A stretch of DNA of 64,000 nt from Brienomyrus brachyistius (taxonomy: Eukaryota; Chordata; Actinopteri; Osteoglossiformes; Mormyridae): contig NC_064533.1 in assembly GCF_023856365.1 (NCBI RefSeq), positions 33,652,118 through 33,716,117 of the forward strand, given 5' to 3'. Numbering within the stretch: the first letter of the stretch is position 1; each line of letters opens with the position of its first letter. Positions 1-46,367 of the stretch are shown here, piece after piece. Below the pieces are notes generated by a model. That model was not told where the DNA came from. It saw only the letters and a list, made by a program, of their open reading frames with translations, and ran no database searches. Both the position numbers and the translations under genes were made by a program.

Positions 1-1188
1 GCTTTTGTCAAAAAACATTTTGACATTTTCAAAAATGTGGTGCTGATAATTCAGAATATAATGTCCAAATGTGTTTTTCTTTGGATGAGAAGGGGAGCGC
101 GAGGCAGGTGCAGTGGCACATTGCTTAGCGTGGCCGCATCACACCCAGGCCTGTAAGAATTATTACACAATCACCTGACCGTGATTATTTGATTATTTTG
201 CATAATGGCCAGAATCATTTCCATTCATACGTATAAAATAGCTCGATGAAAAAGAAATGTCATATTTATATCGCTATTTCCACTTTGTGTTCCACATTGT
301 GTTTGACTCGCACTCATTTAATGGTGTTATCCCTCATTTAATGATAACATCCTCAATGGGTATGTGAGCACACAAGTACGGTCACATTTGCCTATTGTGA
401 AACACAAAGTCTTTAGATTATGCCAACAGAACAAATAACTAAAGAAATGTATGTTGTCAATTTTTTTCTGATCATACTGATGTCGAGTAATATAAGTATG
501 GTTGAAACAAAAAACAAAAATATGCAAAACTTCATATTTTTGTTCAGAGTGAACCACAGCTATATATATACCAAAATATCACTGGACAGCACTCCTCATG
601 ACTGATGAAAATATAAGCTAACATTTCAGATATGGGATATTTTAGTAATAGTGTTGATCCAAGAACTGGAAATTGATGACAGGATTGAACACTTAAAATG
701 ACATGCAAAGAAAATGGGGATTTTTCTTAGACAGTGGAATCATTAACACCAAGGGCCTGTATCACAATTCATTGTTTATCAGGATAACTTAGTTACTATA
801 TCCCAGTACCCCAGTTTAAATGGACTTTATTTCCCTTCATTCAGTGCTTGGCCCATTCGTGCAAATGTTATGTACATTTGTCTGCTGTGTCCTACATTAT
901 GGATTGCTTAGATCATGCTGGTCAAAATGTATTATAATGGTTCTCTGTTGAATAGTCTTACTGCCCAAAACATCCAGTCATTAGTTCATTGCATAAGTCA
1001 TTACATGCAAAATGATTGAACCAGTTGTCAAGCATATTTTCTATACATTTCTATTGGGCTTTTTTTTTAAATGTGTCCTGAACTGAATTGTTCTCATGTA
1101 AATTTTGATTTTCACCAAAGAAGTGGAATATTTGAAGCATTAGATCAGCCAGCGAATTCTCTAAAATAGGTCAAAGGTGCTTCAGCTG
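1..1188. other. Intergenic DNA, nothing recognised
   Basis: AT-rich, no supported gene. 745-830 (GGGCCTGTATCACAATTC) resembles a fish repeat terminus also hinted at near 3415. Confidence 0.4.
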
Positions 1189-1193
1189 GAAAG

Positions 1194-1490
1194 TGTTATG
1201 CCCGGCTCGTCCGCTCCTCGTGTGTGCCACGCCCCTTGCTTACCCACGTGTACTTCCCTGATCGTCTCCTGCTGTGTCAGATTACTTTGATTAGTCTTGT
1301 CCTGTTTTAAGTTCTGGTCTTAGCTGTGGTCCTCGTCCGTCATTGATGTTAGTTTGCGTCAGATGTTTCCTGCTCTCCGTTCCCCCGATTCCCTTATTAA
1401 ACTCCTAGTTTACCCCGTAATTCGCCTGTCTGCCTGCTTCCTGTCTGCTCGCCCGCCCGTTCGCCTTACCCGCTTCCACCGATCGTGACA
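1194..1490 (+). mobile_element. Solo LTR, copy 1 (297 bp), with 5-bp target duplication
   Basis: Starts TGTTATGCCC and ends GATCGTGACA, i.e. TG...CA ends with a short inverted repeat (TGTCACG / CGTGACA allowing for decay of CpG). It carries ATTAAA near its 3' part and is flanked by GAAAG on both sides (1189-1193 and 1491-1495). The related copy is at 7936-8225 in inverse orientation. Structure fits a solo long terminal repeat; the parent family is not identified. Confidence 0.7.
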
Positions 1491-2003
1491 GAAAGCATAT
1501 ATTATAGTTTTTCTTGATTGCTTTGGAGCGTTTCTAAAATGACAATTAACATTTGCAAAACAACAAGTGCAAGAATGTAATTTGTCATTGCTTCACACAA
1601 ATTTCCAAATGTTTTGGTACATAGATACATGTAAATGGTTTTGTACAATTCCCATCATTTGGCAATTTTCAGTTGTTATAGTCTTGTTGGTCAAAACAGA
1701 TTATGTATTTTCCCACTGTAATAATTTCACACACAATACTATATACTATGTCTATGTATCTGATCCACCACATGCAAACCAGTTAACCAAGTTTTCAGAA
1801 TGACTTACTGTAAATATGATAAATGAATGAGCAACATCACTATTACTTACTCTATTATACCTGTGAGTGGATGTTCTGTAAAGAAAGAATAAAGTGTGCA
1901 GTTTACAATGTGGGAAGATGTGTAAAAGAACCTTAGAGTAGTGATGACCGAAATGAAGCTTTTTGAAGCAGTAATACATTGTTACCAAATAGTTCTAAAA
2001 GAG

Positions 2004-2293
2004 TGGGTGTCATGGTGGTGCAGCGGTTAGCACTGTTGCCTAATACCTCAGGGACCTGGGTTGCTTTTTCTCGTCGTGTCATTTTGGGGTTTCCCCCCCA
2101 CTGTCCAAAAACATGCGGAGGCTAACTGGAGTTGCCAAACTGGCCATAGATTTCAGTGAATGGTGTGCAAGTGTGCCTTGCAATGGGTTGGCGCCCCATT
2201 CTGGATTGTTCCCTGCCTTGCACCCATAGCCTCTGGGATGGTCCACCCCCCTCCCAACCCTGAGAAGGACAAGCAGTTACAGAAGATGGATGG
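2004..2293 (+). mobile_element. tRNA-derived V-SINE/DANA-like SINE, 5' head to GGATGG tail
   Basis: Carries the tRNA-like head GGTGGTGCAGCGGTTAGCAC, the core GTCCAAAAACATGCGGAGGC and a tail ending in a GATGG repeat. Flanked by a perfect 15-bp duplication, ATAGTTCTAAAAGAG (1989-2003 and 2294-2308). Part of the middle is deleted relative to the copy at 54629. Confidence 0.85.
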
Positions 2294-2984
2294 ATAGTTC
2301 TAAAAGAGGTTTATTCAGTTGAAGCTTCTGAAACCTACTGTGACATTGACATCTGCTGGACAAAATTAAGTAATGCACCCAATGCTGCTGACAAAGCACC
2401 CAAATTATTTCCATAATTGCCAAGTGTGTTTTTTATAACAAACTGTACATTTCAACACTCAGAATTCAGGGAGCAATGAAGGAGCACAACATGAGTACAA
2501 TCTCACAAGAAGTGTCTGCATTTGTGGGGTTCTTTGGACTGAAGCCCATGGTTGCTTGGACAGTGTTTTCATATTTCCAGTTACATACATCAGGCTGCTT
2601 TTTTATAAATGAACTTGTCTTTATTGCTTGTCATTTTTCTATACTGCTGTTGTTGTTGTTCAGAATCAGGATCAATTTATTGACCAAGAAGACACAAGGA
2701 ACTTAACTTGATGTTTCTCTCTAGTTCAAACAAGACAATAAACATTAAATAGTTAAATAAAGTAATACAGAAATATACAGGTATGGAGTACAGTAATAAT
2801 AAAAACTCTACTGCAATACTGCTAATTGTAAATATATATAGGTGAGAAAAATCAGCTGGCACAAGATAACGGGCAACAGGTGGAACTATTAATAATAAAA
2901 AAAGCAGGATAAACCTAGAACAAGAAAACTAATACAAATGAAGCACTAGGGAACAACATATAATACATACAAAAACAGAAGGGG

Positions 2985-3130
2985 AAGGATTCAAACTCAC
3001 AACTAGAGAGTTTATAGGCAGACGCTCAGCCCATAGAGCCATGCAGCAGTCCAGGGAAGTACAAAAACACACTAAGGACTTGGACAACTGGGAGGACAGG
3101 ATGGCCAGCGACACCTGCTGGCCAAATGGG
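2985..3130 (-). mobile_element. Possible tRNA-derived SINE head
   Basis: On the minus strand GGCTCTATGGGCTGAGCG and GTGAGTTTGAATCCTTCC resemble the A and B boxes of a tRNA. Followed or preceded by CCAGCAGGTGTCGCTGGCC, common in old vertebrate repeats. Not a tRNA gene: stems do not pair. Confidence 0.35.
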
Positions 3131-3149
3131 GATTGAAGACACAAAAGGC

Positions 3150-4687
3150 TGAGGAGGATAAAAATAATAATTGATACTTTATTGATAGGGTGCTAACTCT
3201 GACAGTATCATCCACATTTAGCCCTGATTTCCTTAAATCCAACAAGTTATCAGACTAAGCAAGAAATCCTGCTTTGTGGAATACCCCTTTTGACTTATTA
3301 TTATTGCTGTGTTCCATATATTTTAGAGGTTGAAACTCGGAACTGGGAATGACACTATATATGAGTTAAACACATTCCAGTGCAGCAAGTTGGAAAGCCA
3401 TTTAGCAATACCAGGGACCTGTTTCAAAAAGCAAGATTTCTTGCTCAGCCATATAACCTGTTAGACTTAATTTACCCCAGTTAAAATAGCCTTTATCTTC
3501 GTTGACTTATATTTAGCCCAGAATGCCTTAAATTCCAAAAATTATCCCACTAAGCAAGAAGTCTTGCTTTCTAAACAAGTCCTAAGTTCTAGCCAATTAA
3601 TTTGCAGTCATTGTTAACAATATCAATTGATAACACATTATGTGGTATTTTGTGCATAAAAACACCATAGTACCACATCCACAGTTAGTGGTTGACAGTA
3701 CTGTGTGTATGACTGATTTATTGAGTCACAAATAAAACGTAAGTGCTGATAAACATTGTAAAATAGTGCAAAACTATAACTTTTGTTGATAAAGGATGCA
3801 GCCATTTTGAATTCTGAGCTCAGGGTTATGTAGATTCCTCTGAGTTCATGAGTCGGAACTCCGACTTCAGAGGTCGTTCCAGTTGAAATCAGCGATGAAG
3901 AACTCAGAATTTCCGAGTTATAAGTTGTAGCCTATTGCTGCTATGTCTCCTTACTGCCCCAGCAGACCTCATGGGCAGTGTTTTTATATTCTGCCATTTG
4001 TCACTTTGTGTAGTACAATTACAGGTATTACACTTTGGCCGCTATTTGGTTGTCTGTATAGAGTACATTGTTTATTTAAGGGATACACACAATGAGGTGT
4101 GCAATTATACAATAGCAATCAATGACAACTTGCTGTAATTTGTCCCAACGTGACTTACACCATGGCTATCTAACAAAAAATAATGACAGAATAAACTAGC
4201 TATGGTTAATTTTTCAGAAGAAAATTATTTCAGACTATATATAAACAAACTAGAAGAGCACATTTTGACTGGCATCCATGTTGAAATATTACAAATATAT
4301 TTCTTTTAATGACATTGTGATTGGAAAATTACATGAATGATAGAAACTTTTATATTTTTCTTATTAATAACTGACTTTTTATTTTGAAATAATATTTGAT
4401 GATTTTTTTTTTTGCTTTTTTTTTTACTTTCGAAACCACATATGGGCCCTAGAATGCTCATATTTAACAAGCAACAATATACGTAACAATAAAGCACGTA
4501 TAACTATCACTAAAATCAGGTTAAATTAAGTAATTTGCAAAAACAACACAAAAAATAGTGATACCACCACATATCACCATGACAGCCCTACTCTTTGTTA
4601 GTGTGGTGTCAAATGCTTGATTTTTCCTGTTCTGTTACACAGCATTTGCAACAGTAGGAACCCAATATGGAACAATATACAGTATGT
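3150..4687. other. Intergenic, old repeat fragments
   Basis: Two related pieces, 3190-3300 and 3420-3580, share CACTAAGCAAGAA/GACTAAGCAAGAA with TTGCTTTxTA, so probably fragments of one DNA element family. No gene. Confidence 0.4.
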
Positions 4688-4750
4688 CAGTGGCGGCTAC
4701 TGGTCTGTCAAATAGGGGAAGCTCATTTTCGGCCTACATCATGAAATTGT

Positions 4751-6445
4751 CTATTTATTTAAAAGTAAATTCTCCTTTTCAAGAAAATGGTCTGTGACCC
4801 TGTCGTACCAACTAGGTGTCTTTTCCAGTGACTTGACCAGTGTCCTCTCAATGGCCAGCAGAGATAGGCTGCTTAAACGGTCTTGGCCCATTGTGTTTCG
4901 GGTGTAGGACTTGAGCCGCTTTAAACAGGAGAAGCTCCTTTCTACACCTGCAGAAAGTGCAGATGTAGCTCCAATTGTTGCCACTAATGAGAACAGTTTG
5001 TAAAGCTGAGGCATTGCACTGTCCAACTCCATGTCTTTAAGGAACACCAAGTAATCACACAGCTTTCCCCTGTTACCCTGCAAGTCCTGATCTGAATACA
5101 GGACTTGAAGTTCTGACCTCAGTCTCCCTGAATCAAAGTGATGGCCATAACTTTTCAGGACACTTTGGAAGGCCTCCTCTGGAAATACTTGTCTCATGTC
5201 ATCAAATTTCTCTGGATTGGCTAATTCTAAGAAGAGCATGCTTTCCAAATTTGAAAAATGTTGAGGAATCTGCTCCAAGATGTTATCAAGGATGGCCATG
5301 TACAGATTTCTGTATCGCTCTTGGGGATCCTGTAATTGGGTCAGACGGCGCTTTCTCATGGGCTCATCTCGTGGGTCTGATGTGAGATCTGCTGTTTTGG
5401 CATAAACGGCTTGGAAAGCCCCCTCTGACCTCTTCTCTTTGACAAATACAAGAAGAGATTCAATTCCTTTCTTGCAGTAAAGAACATCCATCGCCCTCTG
5501 CTGGACAATATGAAAGACCACATCAGTCTCAGAGAAGATTTGTTCATATGTGTACAACATGAACACAAACTCAAAATCCTCCAGTTTCCTCACAAAGCCT
5601 TTGGCACAATCCAGTGTATCATCATCCATTGTTGTAGCTGCAATGATGTTCTCAAATGTCTGCAGGAGGCCATCATAATTGTTTGCCACAGTGCTCACTA
5701 TCCGTGATGTGAAATTCCATCGAGTACGAGCGTTTCTGGGCAACCTTGAACAGCCTGCAGACTCCAGAAAAGATGTCCTCTTTGTGGATTTTGAAAAAAA
5801 TGTGGCAAATCCAGAGAGCGATGCAAAAAAAATTCTGCACTCAGGCAAGCATTTAGCCCCCTGTGACAGCACCAGATTCAGTCTGTGTGCATAGCAATGC
5901 ACAAATATTGCACTGGGGGCTATTGCTTTCACTTTGGCCTGCAGACCATTGAGATCTGAAGCCATGACAGCAGCCCCATCATAGGTCTGTGCCACAAGCT
6001 TATCCTTAAAATTGTAGCCCTGCATGTTCTCATTTAATATTTCAAAAACGGACTTGGCATCTCGCCCCCCAGAAACATCAAAAAATCCAATAAAGCGCTC
6101 CTGAATTTTACCTGCACTATCCACATAGCGAACAATGACAGAGAGTTGGGCACGGCAGGATATATCAGTTGTTTCATCCACCTGCCATCCAAAAAAGGGA
6201 GCATCCTGAATTTCATCTCTGATCTGATCAGAAATGGTGGCTGCAAGAGCAGAGATCAAGTCATTTTGAATAGTATGGGACATACCAGAAAACACAGTTG
6301 AGGACTCAAATTGTGTGGACAGGACAGAGTCATATTTAGCTAATGTTTCTGTGAACTCCCTGTAATTCCCCTTGTTGGATGATTCACTACTCTCATCATG
6401 TCCCCTAAATAACAGCTCCTGCCGGCCTAGCAAGGATGTCACATC
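4751..6445 (-). pseudogene. hAT-type transposase, C-terminal part (DUF4371/RNase H-like and hATC dimerisation)
   Basis: An open stretch of about 565 codons with family blocks RQELLFRGHDES, FFGWQVDETTDIS, VAQTYDGAAVMAS, FVHCYAHRLNLVLS and the C-terminal ATSALSAGVERSFSCLKRLK. The product resembles zinc finger MYM-type protein 1-like proteins, which derive from hAT transposases. No credible ATG start: the frame is entered from the upstream piece, one base out of register, so the two parts were once a single reading frame. Confidence 0.8.
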
Positions 6446-6926
6446 AATGGCGGTTTAGGTAGGCCCTGTTTTGTTTGACTGTTTTATTATGTTTAGCCAC
6501 TGGAATGCGAGCACCTTCATTTATTGCATGCTCAACCCTGATCCTTCCCATGCAACTTAATCTTGCACATGCACTCACATGTTCATTGCTCTTTTCATGT
6601 CTTTTATATGCCCTGTCAAAGTTAGACAGATCTCCAAACCCCACCTTTGACCAAACAACACATCCGTGAGATGGTTTCATCAAGAGGCGTGGCCAGCAGT
6701 ACATTTTATTTGTCACAGCACTTCCAGTCAGCCAGCTAACTTTGTCATACCAGGAGAGCTGAAAAGACCTGTTATTTTTCCCTATCTTTTGCACTAAATC
6801 AATCTTAGGTGTTGATCTGCCCTGCTGTTTAATTCTAAGTTTTTCCTCGTAAGGAACACTTTCAAATGGCTTCGCCAAAATCAGGTCGACAATATTAGCC
6901 CTGTCTGCCATCGTGTGCAGTTTCAC
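6444..6926 (-). pseudogene. hAT-type transposase, N-terminal part (TTF-type zinc finger region)
   Basis: 160 codons from ATG at 6926, with IVDLILAKPFESVPYEEKL, a TTF-like segment (SFQLSWYDKVSWLTGS; FGDLSNFDRAYKRHEKSNEH) and KQNRAYLNRH before TGA. The TGA arises because the frame shifts by one base near 6447; the next frame carries the expected continuation (IDVTSLLGRQELL). Length and order fit the N-terminus of ZMYM1-like transposases. Confidence 0.75.
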
Positions 6927-7935
6927 CCACGACGCTAGCCTAGCCTAAGCCTACTATATGAATGAATGAATGAATGAACGATCTAAAAAAAATATTAAAC
7001 TCTGCAAAAGTGAAATAAGGAATGTGGTGTATAATTGTGTGAAATGTATGATGAAAATCAAGCAATTTGGCCAAGCAAATATAAAGAAATAGGTTGCAGC
7101 AGTTTTTATTTCGACTGAACTTGAGAAATCCGCTGTGGGACTGAGCGCGAATAGCTTCAGCGATTCCTTATAGTACAAAATCGCTGTCAGTCAAAAGGAG
7201 ATGCAATCTTTCGACAGACCCTCCAATCATCACGCAGAAGCTCGGTGTTGTATTTAATTCTATAGAATTTGAAATTTATCAACAAGGTATTTTGTTATGA
7301 TGGCAAAAAAATATTTTGGGGCTTGTAGTGCAAGAATGGAATATTAACTTTTCAGTCTTTAAAAACATCCTCTACCTTATTGCATTATATCATTTAACTT
7401 CTGGTTTAAGAAATTTGCTCAAGACACTGCTGAATAACTTGTTAAGATTTGTCTGACAAAATTCACACTAGTTTACTTTATTTGAATGGATTAAAATCAT
7501 CCCACCTTCTTTTCAGAGTTATGAGATCTGGAGCCTCTGACAGACAGCATACAACAAAGGGCCCTTTGATACAAACTTTTACAACTTGATGTCAAGTTTT
7601 AAAATTTGATGTCATTTGACTTCAGGTGTTGGGCAGCTCATCAGTTTTTGCCAATCTGTGCCATTCTATGATTTTACAGTTGCTCTTTGTTAACTTTGTC
7701 TGTTCCCATTGGTGATATTTAGCTATGCTTTTGGACTCTGTGTACTAAGGAATATTAATTAATATTATGATTTGTAATTTTTGTGGCTGATGGAAGTGCA
7801 GTTAATTACCAAACTAGTCAGAATTGTATTAGGAAGCATTGGAAACTCATATGTTGTCAAGTGCTGATTTGTTAGTCCTGTTTTACTGTTACTCTGTAGT
7901 GGAATTTCAGTGTAATATGACTCATCATATGTTAC

Positions 7936-8225
7936 TGTCCACGATCGCCGTGGAAAGCGGGCGATCGCTGGGTAAGCGAGCGAGCAGGAAGCAAGCAGGC
8001 AGGCAGGCAGAATCGGGGAAAACGGGGATTTATTTGGGAAACGGGCAGCAGGAAACATCTGACACTGACAACATCAATGACGGACCATGAACTCAGGCAA
8101 GACTAGGACTGAAATAGACAAGACGGAGCAAAATAACTAGACACAGCTGGGTACGATCAGGGAAGCACACGTGGATAATCAGGGGGGTGTGGCACACACG
8201 AAGATCGTACGAGCTGGGCGTGACA
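7936..8225 (-). mobile_element. Solo LTR, copy 2 (290 bp), with 5-bp target duplication
   Basis: On the minus strand it starts TGTCACGCCCAGCTCGT and ends with GATCGTGGACA, and has AATAAA in the 3' third. Flanked by GTTAC on both sides (7931-7935 and 8226-8230). Shares CGTGTGTGCCAC, CGTCATTGATGTT and CAGATGTTTCCTGCT with copy 1. Confidence 0.75.
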
Positions 8226-8230
8226 GTTAC

Positions 8231-11200
8231 CATGTTACTATTAGTTTTTCCTGTAATTTAAATTCCCTTTTCTGTCTGTCATTAATTCTTTATTGCGTTG
8301 TACAAAACTTTAATAAAAATTACTACATCCCAGCTTCCTTCTCATAACTGAGGCTTACGCTCATATGCATGGTAGGAAATTAAGTATTGACTGTACAGAG
8401 TCTGTACATAGCAGCATGATGTGTCAAAGTAATTAATGGGGGGGGGGGTTACATATGCAATCTTCCAACTTTTGCACATAGGCAAAATTCCATTGATAAG
8501 AAGAAGCATAAAAATCAACTTTGTTTTTCCATAACTTTCATGGTAGATATTTCACGACAAAGAGACCACACACATTATTTTACTTCAGTTTTTATTAGAT
8601 GTAGATTGCTCATTAAACGTGCATTGTTACAGAGGTGAATAAATGGTTCTTGAGAATGTGATGATACTTTGCATAGATACGCTGTTAATAGTAATGATAG
8701 TACTTTTTCCTTTTTTTAAAGAACCAGAATTTTTCTAGTTGATTTCTTTCATTCATGTTTTCAGAAGCGCAGAGGATAAATCCTATTGCTTAACAAGATG
8801 GGACAACGTATTTTTGGTTGTGTGTCCGTTACTCAAAAATACATATTTAATGTTTTGGCTATACGCACCACAGTGGCCTTCAGTTTTTTTTTTTTTTTTA
8901 TTGGGTTGAGGACATTTCCGTGAATTTATTTAGTTAATAAGGACTTTCAAAAAGTCAATTAATGAGACTAACTGCCCTTGCTCTCTTGTCATAATCATGA
9001 TTATTTTAAATGTGACTCTTTTTTTAGTTTTGAATAACAAATGAAGAAAAGTCTTGCATAGAGTTGAGCTTTCACATAGGCACTGCCAAAAAATGTCATT
9101 CCTTTGAACTCTTATGAGTACAAGACAGCAAAGTAAAGACATGCAGTGGCCATGTTCCTCAGCACAAGTGTTAGTAGATGAAAACATGAAAATCTGGGCA
9201 GATTAAATCTGATTGAGGTTTTTAAAAAATTATGAAAATGTTACCTTTCTTATTGCATGAGAAAAGCATCCTTACAAATGTATATAAACATGTATATACA
9301 ATATCCAAAGCTTGGGTAATATTTTATAAAACTATTATGAAAACCAAAAAAATGATTTAGATTATGCACAATGGAAAATATTAAACTTCGTGAAACATGA
9401 TAAAACTGCCATTTTGTTTAATTGTGTGTAGCCTTCTACCATATACAGTATCTTTACACCAGTGCACATGCAATGTACTGTATGTACTGTATAGCACTGA
9501 TTTCAATGGTAGGTCTTTTTCATTATTACTTACTTTCTAATAAAGTGTCAAGTTTTGGAGTTATACAAAAAACATCCTATAACCATGTACACACATTTAA
9601 GGAATCACAGAGAAGTCTAACAAATAATTCAAAGGTAACGCTCCTCAAATTCTGCAAAATACATTCATGCTATATTAACAAAATGTTCAAAAAAACGTGT
9701 CATATTCAACTTGGCACATTAATGAACAAACAAATTTTATGCCAGCAACAGCTCTGATATAAATGTACATTAATTAACCTAAGAAATAATCACGCATGCT
9801 AAAAGCATGAGTAAATAAAAAATATTAGCCATGTAATGTAATCACAATTACTTTGGTATTTTCTTGAGTGTACAAAAAAAACACTAAGATGCAAGACCTT
9901 CCATTTTCAAAGTAAACACGCAACCCTCTGTACTACTTTGTAAAAGGACAAACTATAATATCCAGTGGATCAATAACAATTATGGATATAAATTAAAGCT
10001 TTATTCCTTAAATTTTATGTTAAATCTTGCGGAATATATATGATACCTATCTGAAGTCAGGTTGCAAGAGTTTAAAACACTTGGAGCTTTGTAATGACAT
10101 GGTATCAAGGCCAGATGAAGTGTACTCTCCATTTAAATGCATGATGAACTTCTCAGTAAAAGATGTTTCAAAATGACTAAGAACAGGAAAAAAAAAATAA
10201 AGAAAAACGCTGTAGTTGATAAAATTTAGATGAATAGATGTCTTTTGAGGACTTGTCTTTCAGATCAACAATCTACAATTTTTAAAGTGGCAACAATCAA
10301 CCCAATTTTAAGATGATAAACAAATGGAAAACTCATTTTAGTAGAAATGTCTCTTGGAACATGCGTAGAGTATATTTTGAAAAGAGCTTTCCAGCAGAGT
10401 AAGGCACAATCATTATTTAGTATCCGACAAACCAGGTGGATGAAATGGGCTCCAGTCACCTGTGGCATTTCGTTGAAAAATACACAGAATGATTCAGATA
10501 CTTTATGTTCTTTAATACATATAAAATGGTTTCCATCTTTAAATGGTGTCCTTATGTTCTGAATATCATAGATATATTTAAATTGCTTAAACATGTAAAA
10601 GTTATTTTCAGGCATATTATATGGTAGATAGCATTGAAAGAACTTTTAATGCATTTCAATATATCAAAATGACAATTTGACCTGCCTGTGAATTGGCTTG
10701 CCTAGTCAATCCTGAGATACTACAGCAGTAGAATTTCTTGGAACAAAAAAAAAGTAATTGTCGGATGCTATAAGCAATGATTTAGCAATATTAAAAATGC
10801 AATGCATTAACAATACATGATTAATGAGGAGGAACTTAACAATAGCAGAATGAATGAATAATAAACATTTGGCCTGAACTATAAATTACACTGGGAGAAA
10901 ATGGATTGATAAAGATTTTTTAAGTGAACAAGCATTCAAATGCAATTTTAAAATGGTGAATGAAGTTTTTTTCTTTCCTTCTGGCTGAATGAAGTCATTA
11001 AGGAAGAAAAATATCCATTAGATGTATTAGTCATGGCCTCAAATAAATTATGAGGAAAAACTTATAAAGCGGTCTTAAGTGATCTTGCTTTAATTGGAAA
11101 AGTTAAATCAGAAACACCCAAGTTTGGTATATGATAATTTTCTCAAGTCCCTCTTTAACCATTCCCAACTGTTTAAAGAAAAAAAAAATTGTGCATATAT

Positions 11201-11285
11201 AAATTTTTAACCTGGGAAACATACATGGAGTGAATATAATTTCTGTGTGTGAAACAGTTTAATTTGGATAAACCGAGGCTTGTAC
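8231..11285 (-). other. hecw2 3' UTR candidate and downstream intergenic DNA
   Basis: AT-rich DNA downstream of the hecw2 stop with no recognised mobile element and no credible gene. Minus-strand AATAAA hexamers occur, for example at about 10000-10005 and 8589-8594 (read as TTTATT on plus). HECW2 transcripts have long 3' UTRs in other vertebrates, so much of this may be transcribed. The cleavage site cannot be fixed from sequence alone. Confidence 0.4.
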
Positions 11286-44268
<32,983 letters not shown>

Positions 44269-44363
44269 AGTGATTGAAGGAGGGGGTTGGGGACGGGGAC
44301 GGGGGGGGAGTACAGCCGTGGCAAGAGATGGACGAATGGTGGATATACTGGTGTGAAACCAGA
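44269..44363 (-). other. hecw2: 5' part of hecw2 exon 2 (5' UTR or N-terminal extension)
   Basis: A pyrimidine-rich acceptor (ttttctacttag) ends just before 44363, and the following 95 nt run into the hecw2 ATG at 44268. The stretch is open in the hecw2 frame and would encode a Pro-rich segment ([10 protein letters not shown]). It is either 5' UTR or coding, depending on whether the upstream exon at 51652-51691 supplies the start. Confidence 0.5.
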
Positions 44364-46349
44364 CTAAGTAGAAAACAGGGCAGGTACAGTTCTGTTGCGG
44401 CAACTGTGCCTTTATAGATAAGACTGCAGTCACTCTACAGCAGTCCTTGAAATGTCTCAATCGAATTTGTTTCTGACTGTTATTTGCATCTTAATATGTT
44501 AACCAACACGTGTCAGACTCGGCGATTAAGATCTTTTCTTTCCTTCATCGGAAAAACTTAAGACCGCAGGACCTACTCAGGTCCACGGAGCAGGAATCGT
44601 GTGGTTCCATTCTATGTTTTTTCTTTTTTGAAATGAAGGCTTGAGAAGCCCCTTTTATGTTTGGAAGTATTATTGAGGAAGTTGGGCTAACTGAAACTTC
44701 CAGCTCATACTCCCATCTAAGAAGGGAGGGCAAAGCTTAATATACAAGAGGGATAACAGAAGAGGAAGACAGAAGGGTGAGGAGAAAGATGGGGCCAACA
44801 AGAGTAGAGAGTGAAAAGCAAGTAGAGGCTTGGAAAATAACTAAAATGTGAAGGTGATGAGAAAAGGGATGAAAGAAAAACAAAAAGGAAATAAAGATTT
44901 TACTGTTTTTGGGTAAAAATGCAAACACAGACATTTCAGCTGAGAGGACATGCTTTATACAAGTTACTAAACACTGTTCCATATTTCCCCAGGCTCCTGT
45001 GTGCTGAAAAAAAGGAGGAAAGGGGGTCAGAATTTTATGATGTCCCTTTTCCAAGGTCTGACTGATCTATTTGGTATACATGTACTCCTATGTAACTGAA
45101 ACCATAATCTTACAGCCTGAAATCAACAACAAGGTATAATACACAAAGACCTGTCCAATATACAAACAAGTAAATCTGTACAGCTCTTGCTTTGCAGGAT
45201 TCTGTGTAACATTTTTAGGGGATCTGTTATCTTTATGCATTAGCATAGTCCGCTGCTGTTCATATGGCAATCTATGTGCATCAATACTGTTCATGCAGCA
45301 GGTAAATCAGTGTAAATTAGAGGAGAAGTTGTATTTCAGTGGTTTTGCCATATGAAGAGGTTCTTCCAGTTATATTTCAAATATATGTTTGTATTTGCAA
45401 ATAATATTGAGAGGCCTGAACAGTAACAACCATGCACTGTAAAATAAACCAATAAAACAATTCAACAGAAGGACATTTTCTTCATATTCTCAAATTAGCT
45501 GACGGAAGATTTGGAGCAAAAGCACAGTACAACAACAAAGCACAATATATATAAAAAAAGACTAGTTCAAATGATTTTACCATAAATGGCCAAGTTCGAT
45601 TTATTTTCATGTTATACAAGTAAGCATCTTAAATAAGATACAACTTGACATATTCAACTGTACTGTGAATATTAAAGATACATCAATGCAAAGGTAAAAA
45701 ATAATTATGCACTTAATAGATTTGGTCTTATAAGCAGAGTAGGCCTACTCACATTAAAAATCCTTTCATGGTCAATTACGTCCATTTATCTTCATAACAA
45801 ATAAACACAGAACAAGACTGCAGAAAACCTGAAGCCTATACTGGGAAATGGGGGGCACAAAGCTGGAGACAGCATGGATACAACACCAGACTAATGCAAG
45901 ACACACACTACAACCTAGAGACACTGATTTACTAAGCAGCATGTTATTGGACGGTGGGAGGAAATCCATTGAAACATAAGGTCTCACACCATGCATGCAT
46001 AGCAGGTGGTGCCAATGAGACAGCGGCCCTGGGAAATCCTCTTCGGAATCCCGAGGAAGTGATGTCACTGCATTCTGAGCAAATATGATTGAATTGTCTT
46101 ATGGAGACCGATATTTAAACTAACTCATGTAATTTGACAATACTCAATCTTGAAACTTTTGTTTGTGAGTATAAAGATGCCCGAGTACTTTTACTATTGT
46201 GTTTATACCCAGGATGGTTTATTTTGTTTTGTGGGAAAGTCTATTTCCTGACCCCCTTTTCACCAGTTTTACTTGCTAATGAATTGTGTTTCTGCTCAAC
46301 GTCCCTGCCTTTATCCTTATTTGTTCTCACCATATTTTTGAGTCCTGAC

Positions 46350-46367
46350 ATAGAGAACATGCAAACT

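Larger units (their letters stand above)
4688..7240 (-). mobile_element. hAT-superfamily DNA transposon (ZMYM1/TTF-type), degraded
   Basis: The low-coordinate end starts CAGTGGCGGCTACTGG, a typical hAT terminus; the other end looks truncated near 7240, since no matching inverted copy is visible. The body encodes a TTF-zinc-finger/hAT transposase on the minus strand in two pieces. I found no 8-bp target duplication. Edges approximate. Confidence 0.65.

Noticed and set aside
5356..6246. Smaller frames overlapping the hAT transposase
   Set aside because: Out-of-frame shadows of the main transposase frame.
10265..10615. 116-codon minus-strand frame downstream of hecw2
   Set aside because: No recognisable domain or splice context; likely chance frame in 3' UTR or intergenic DNA.
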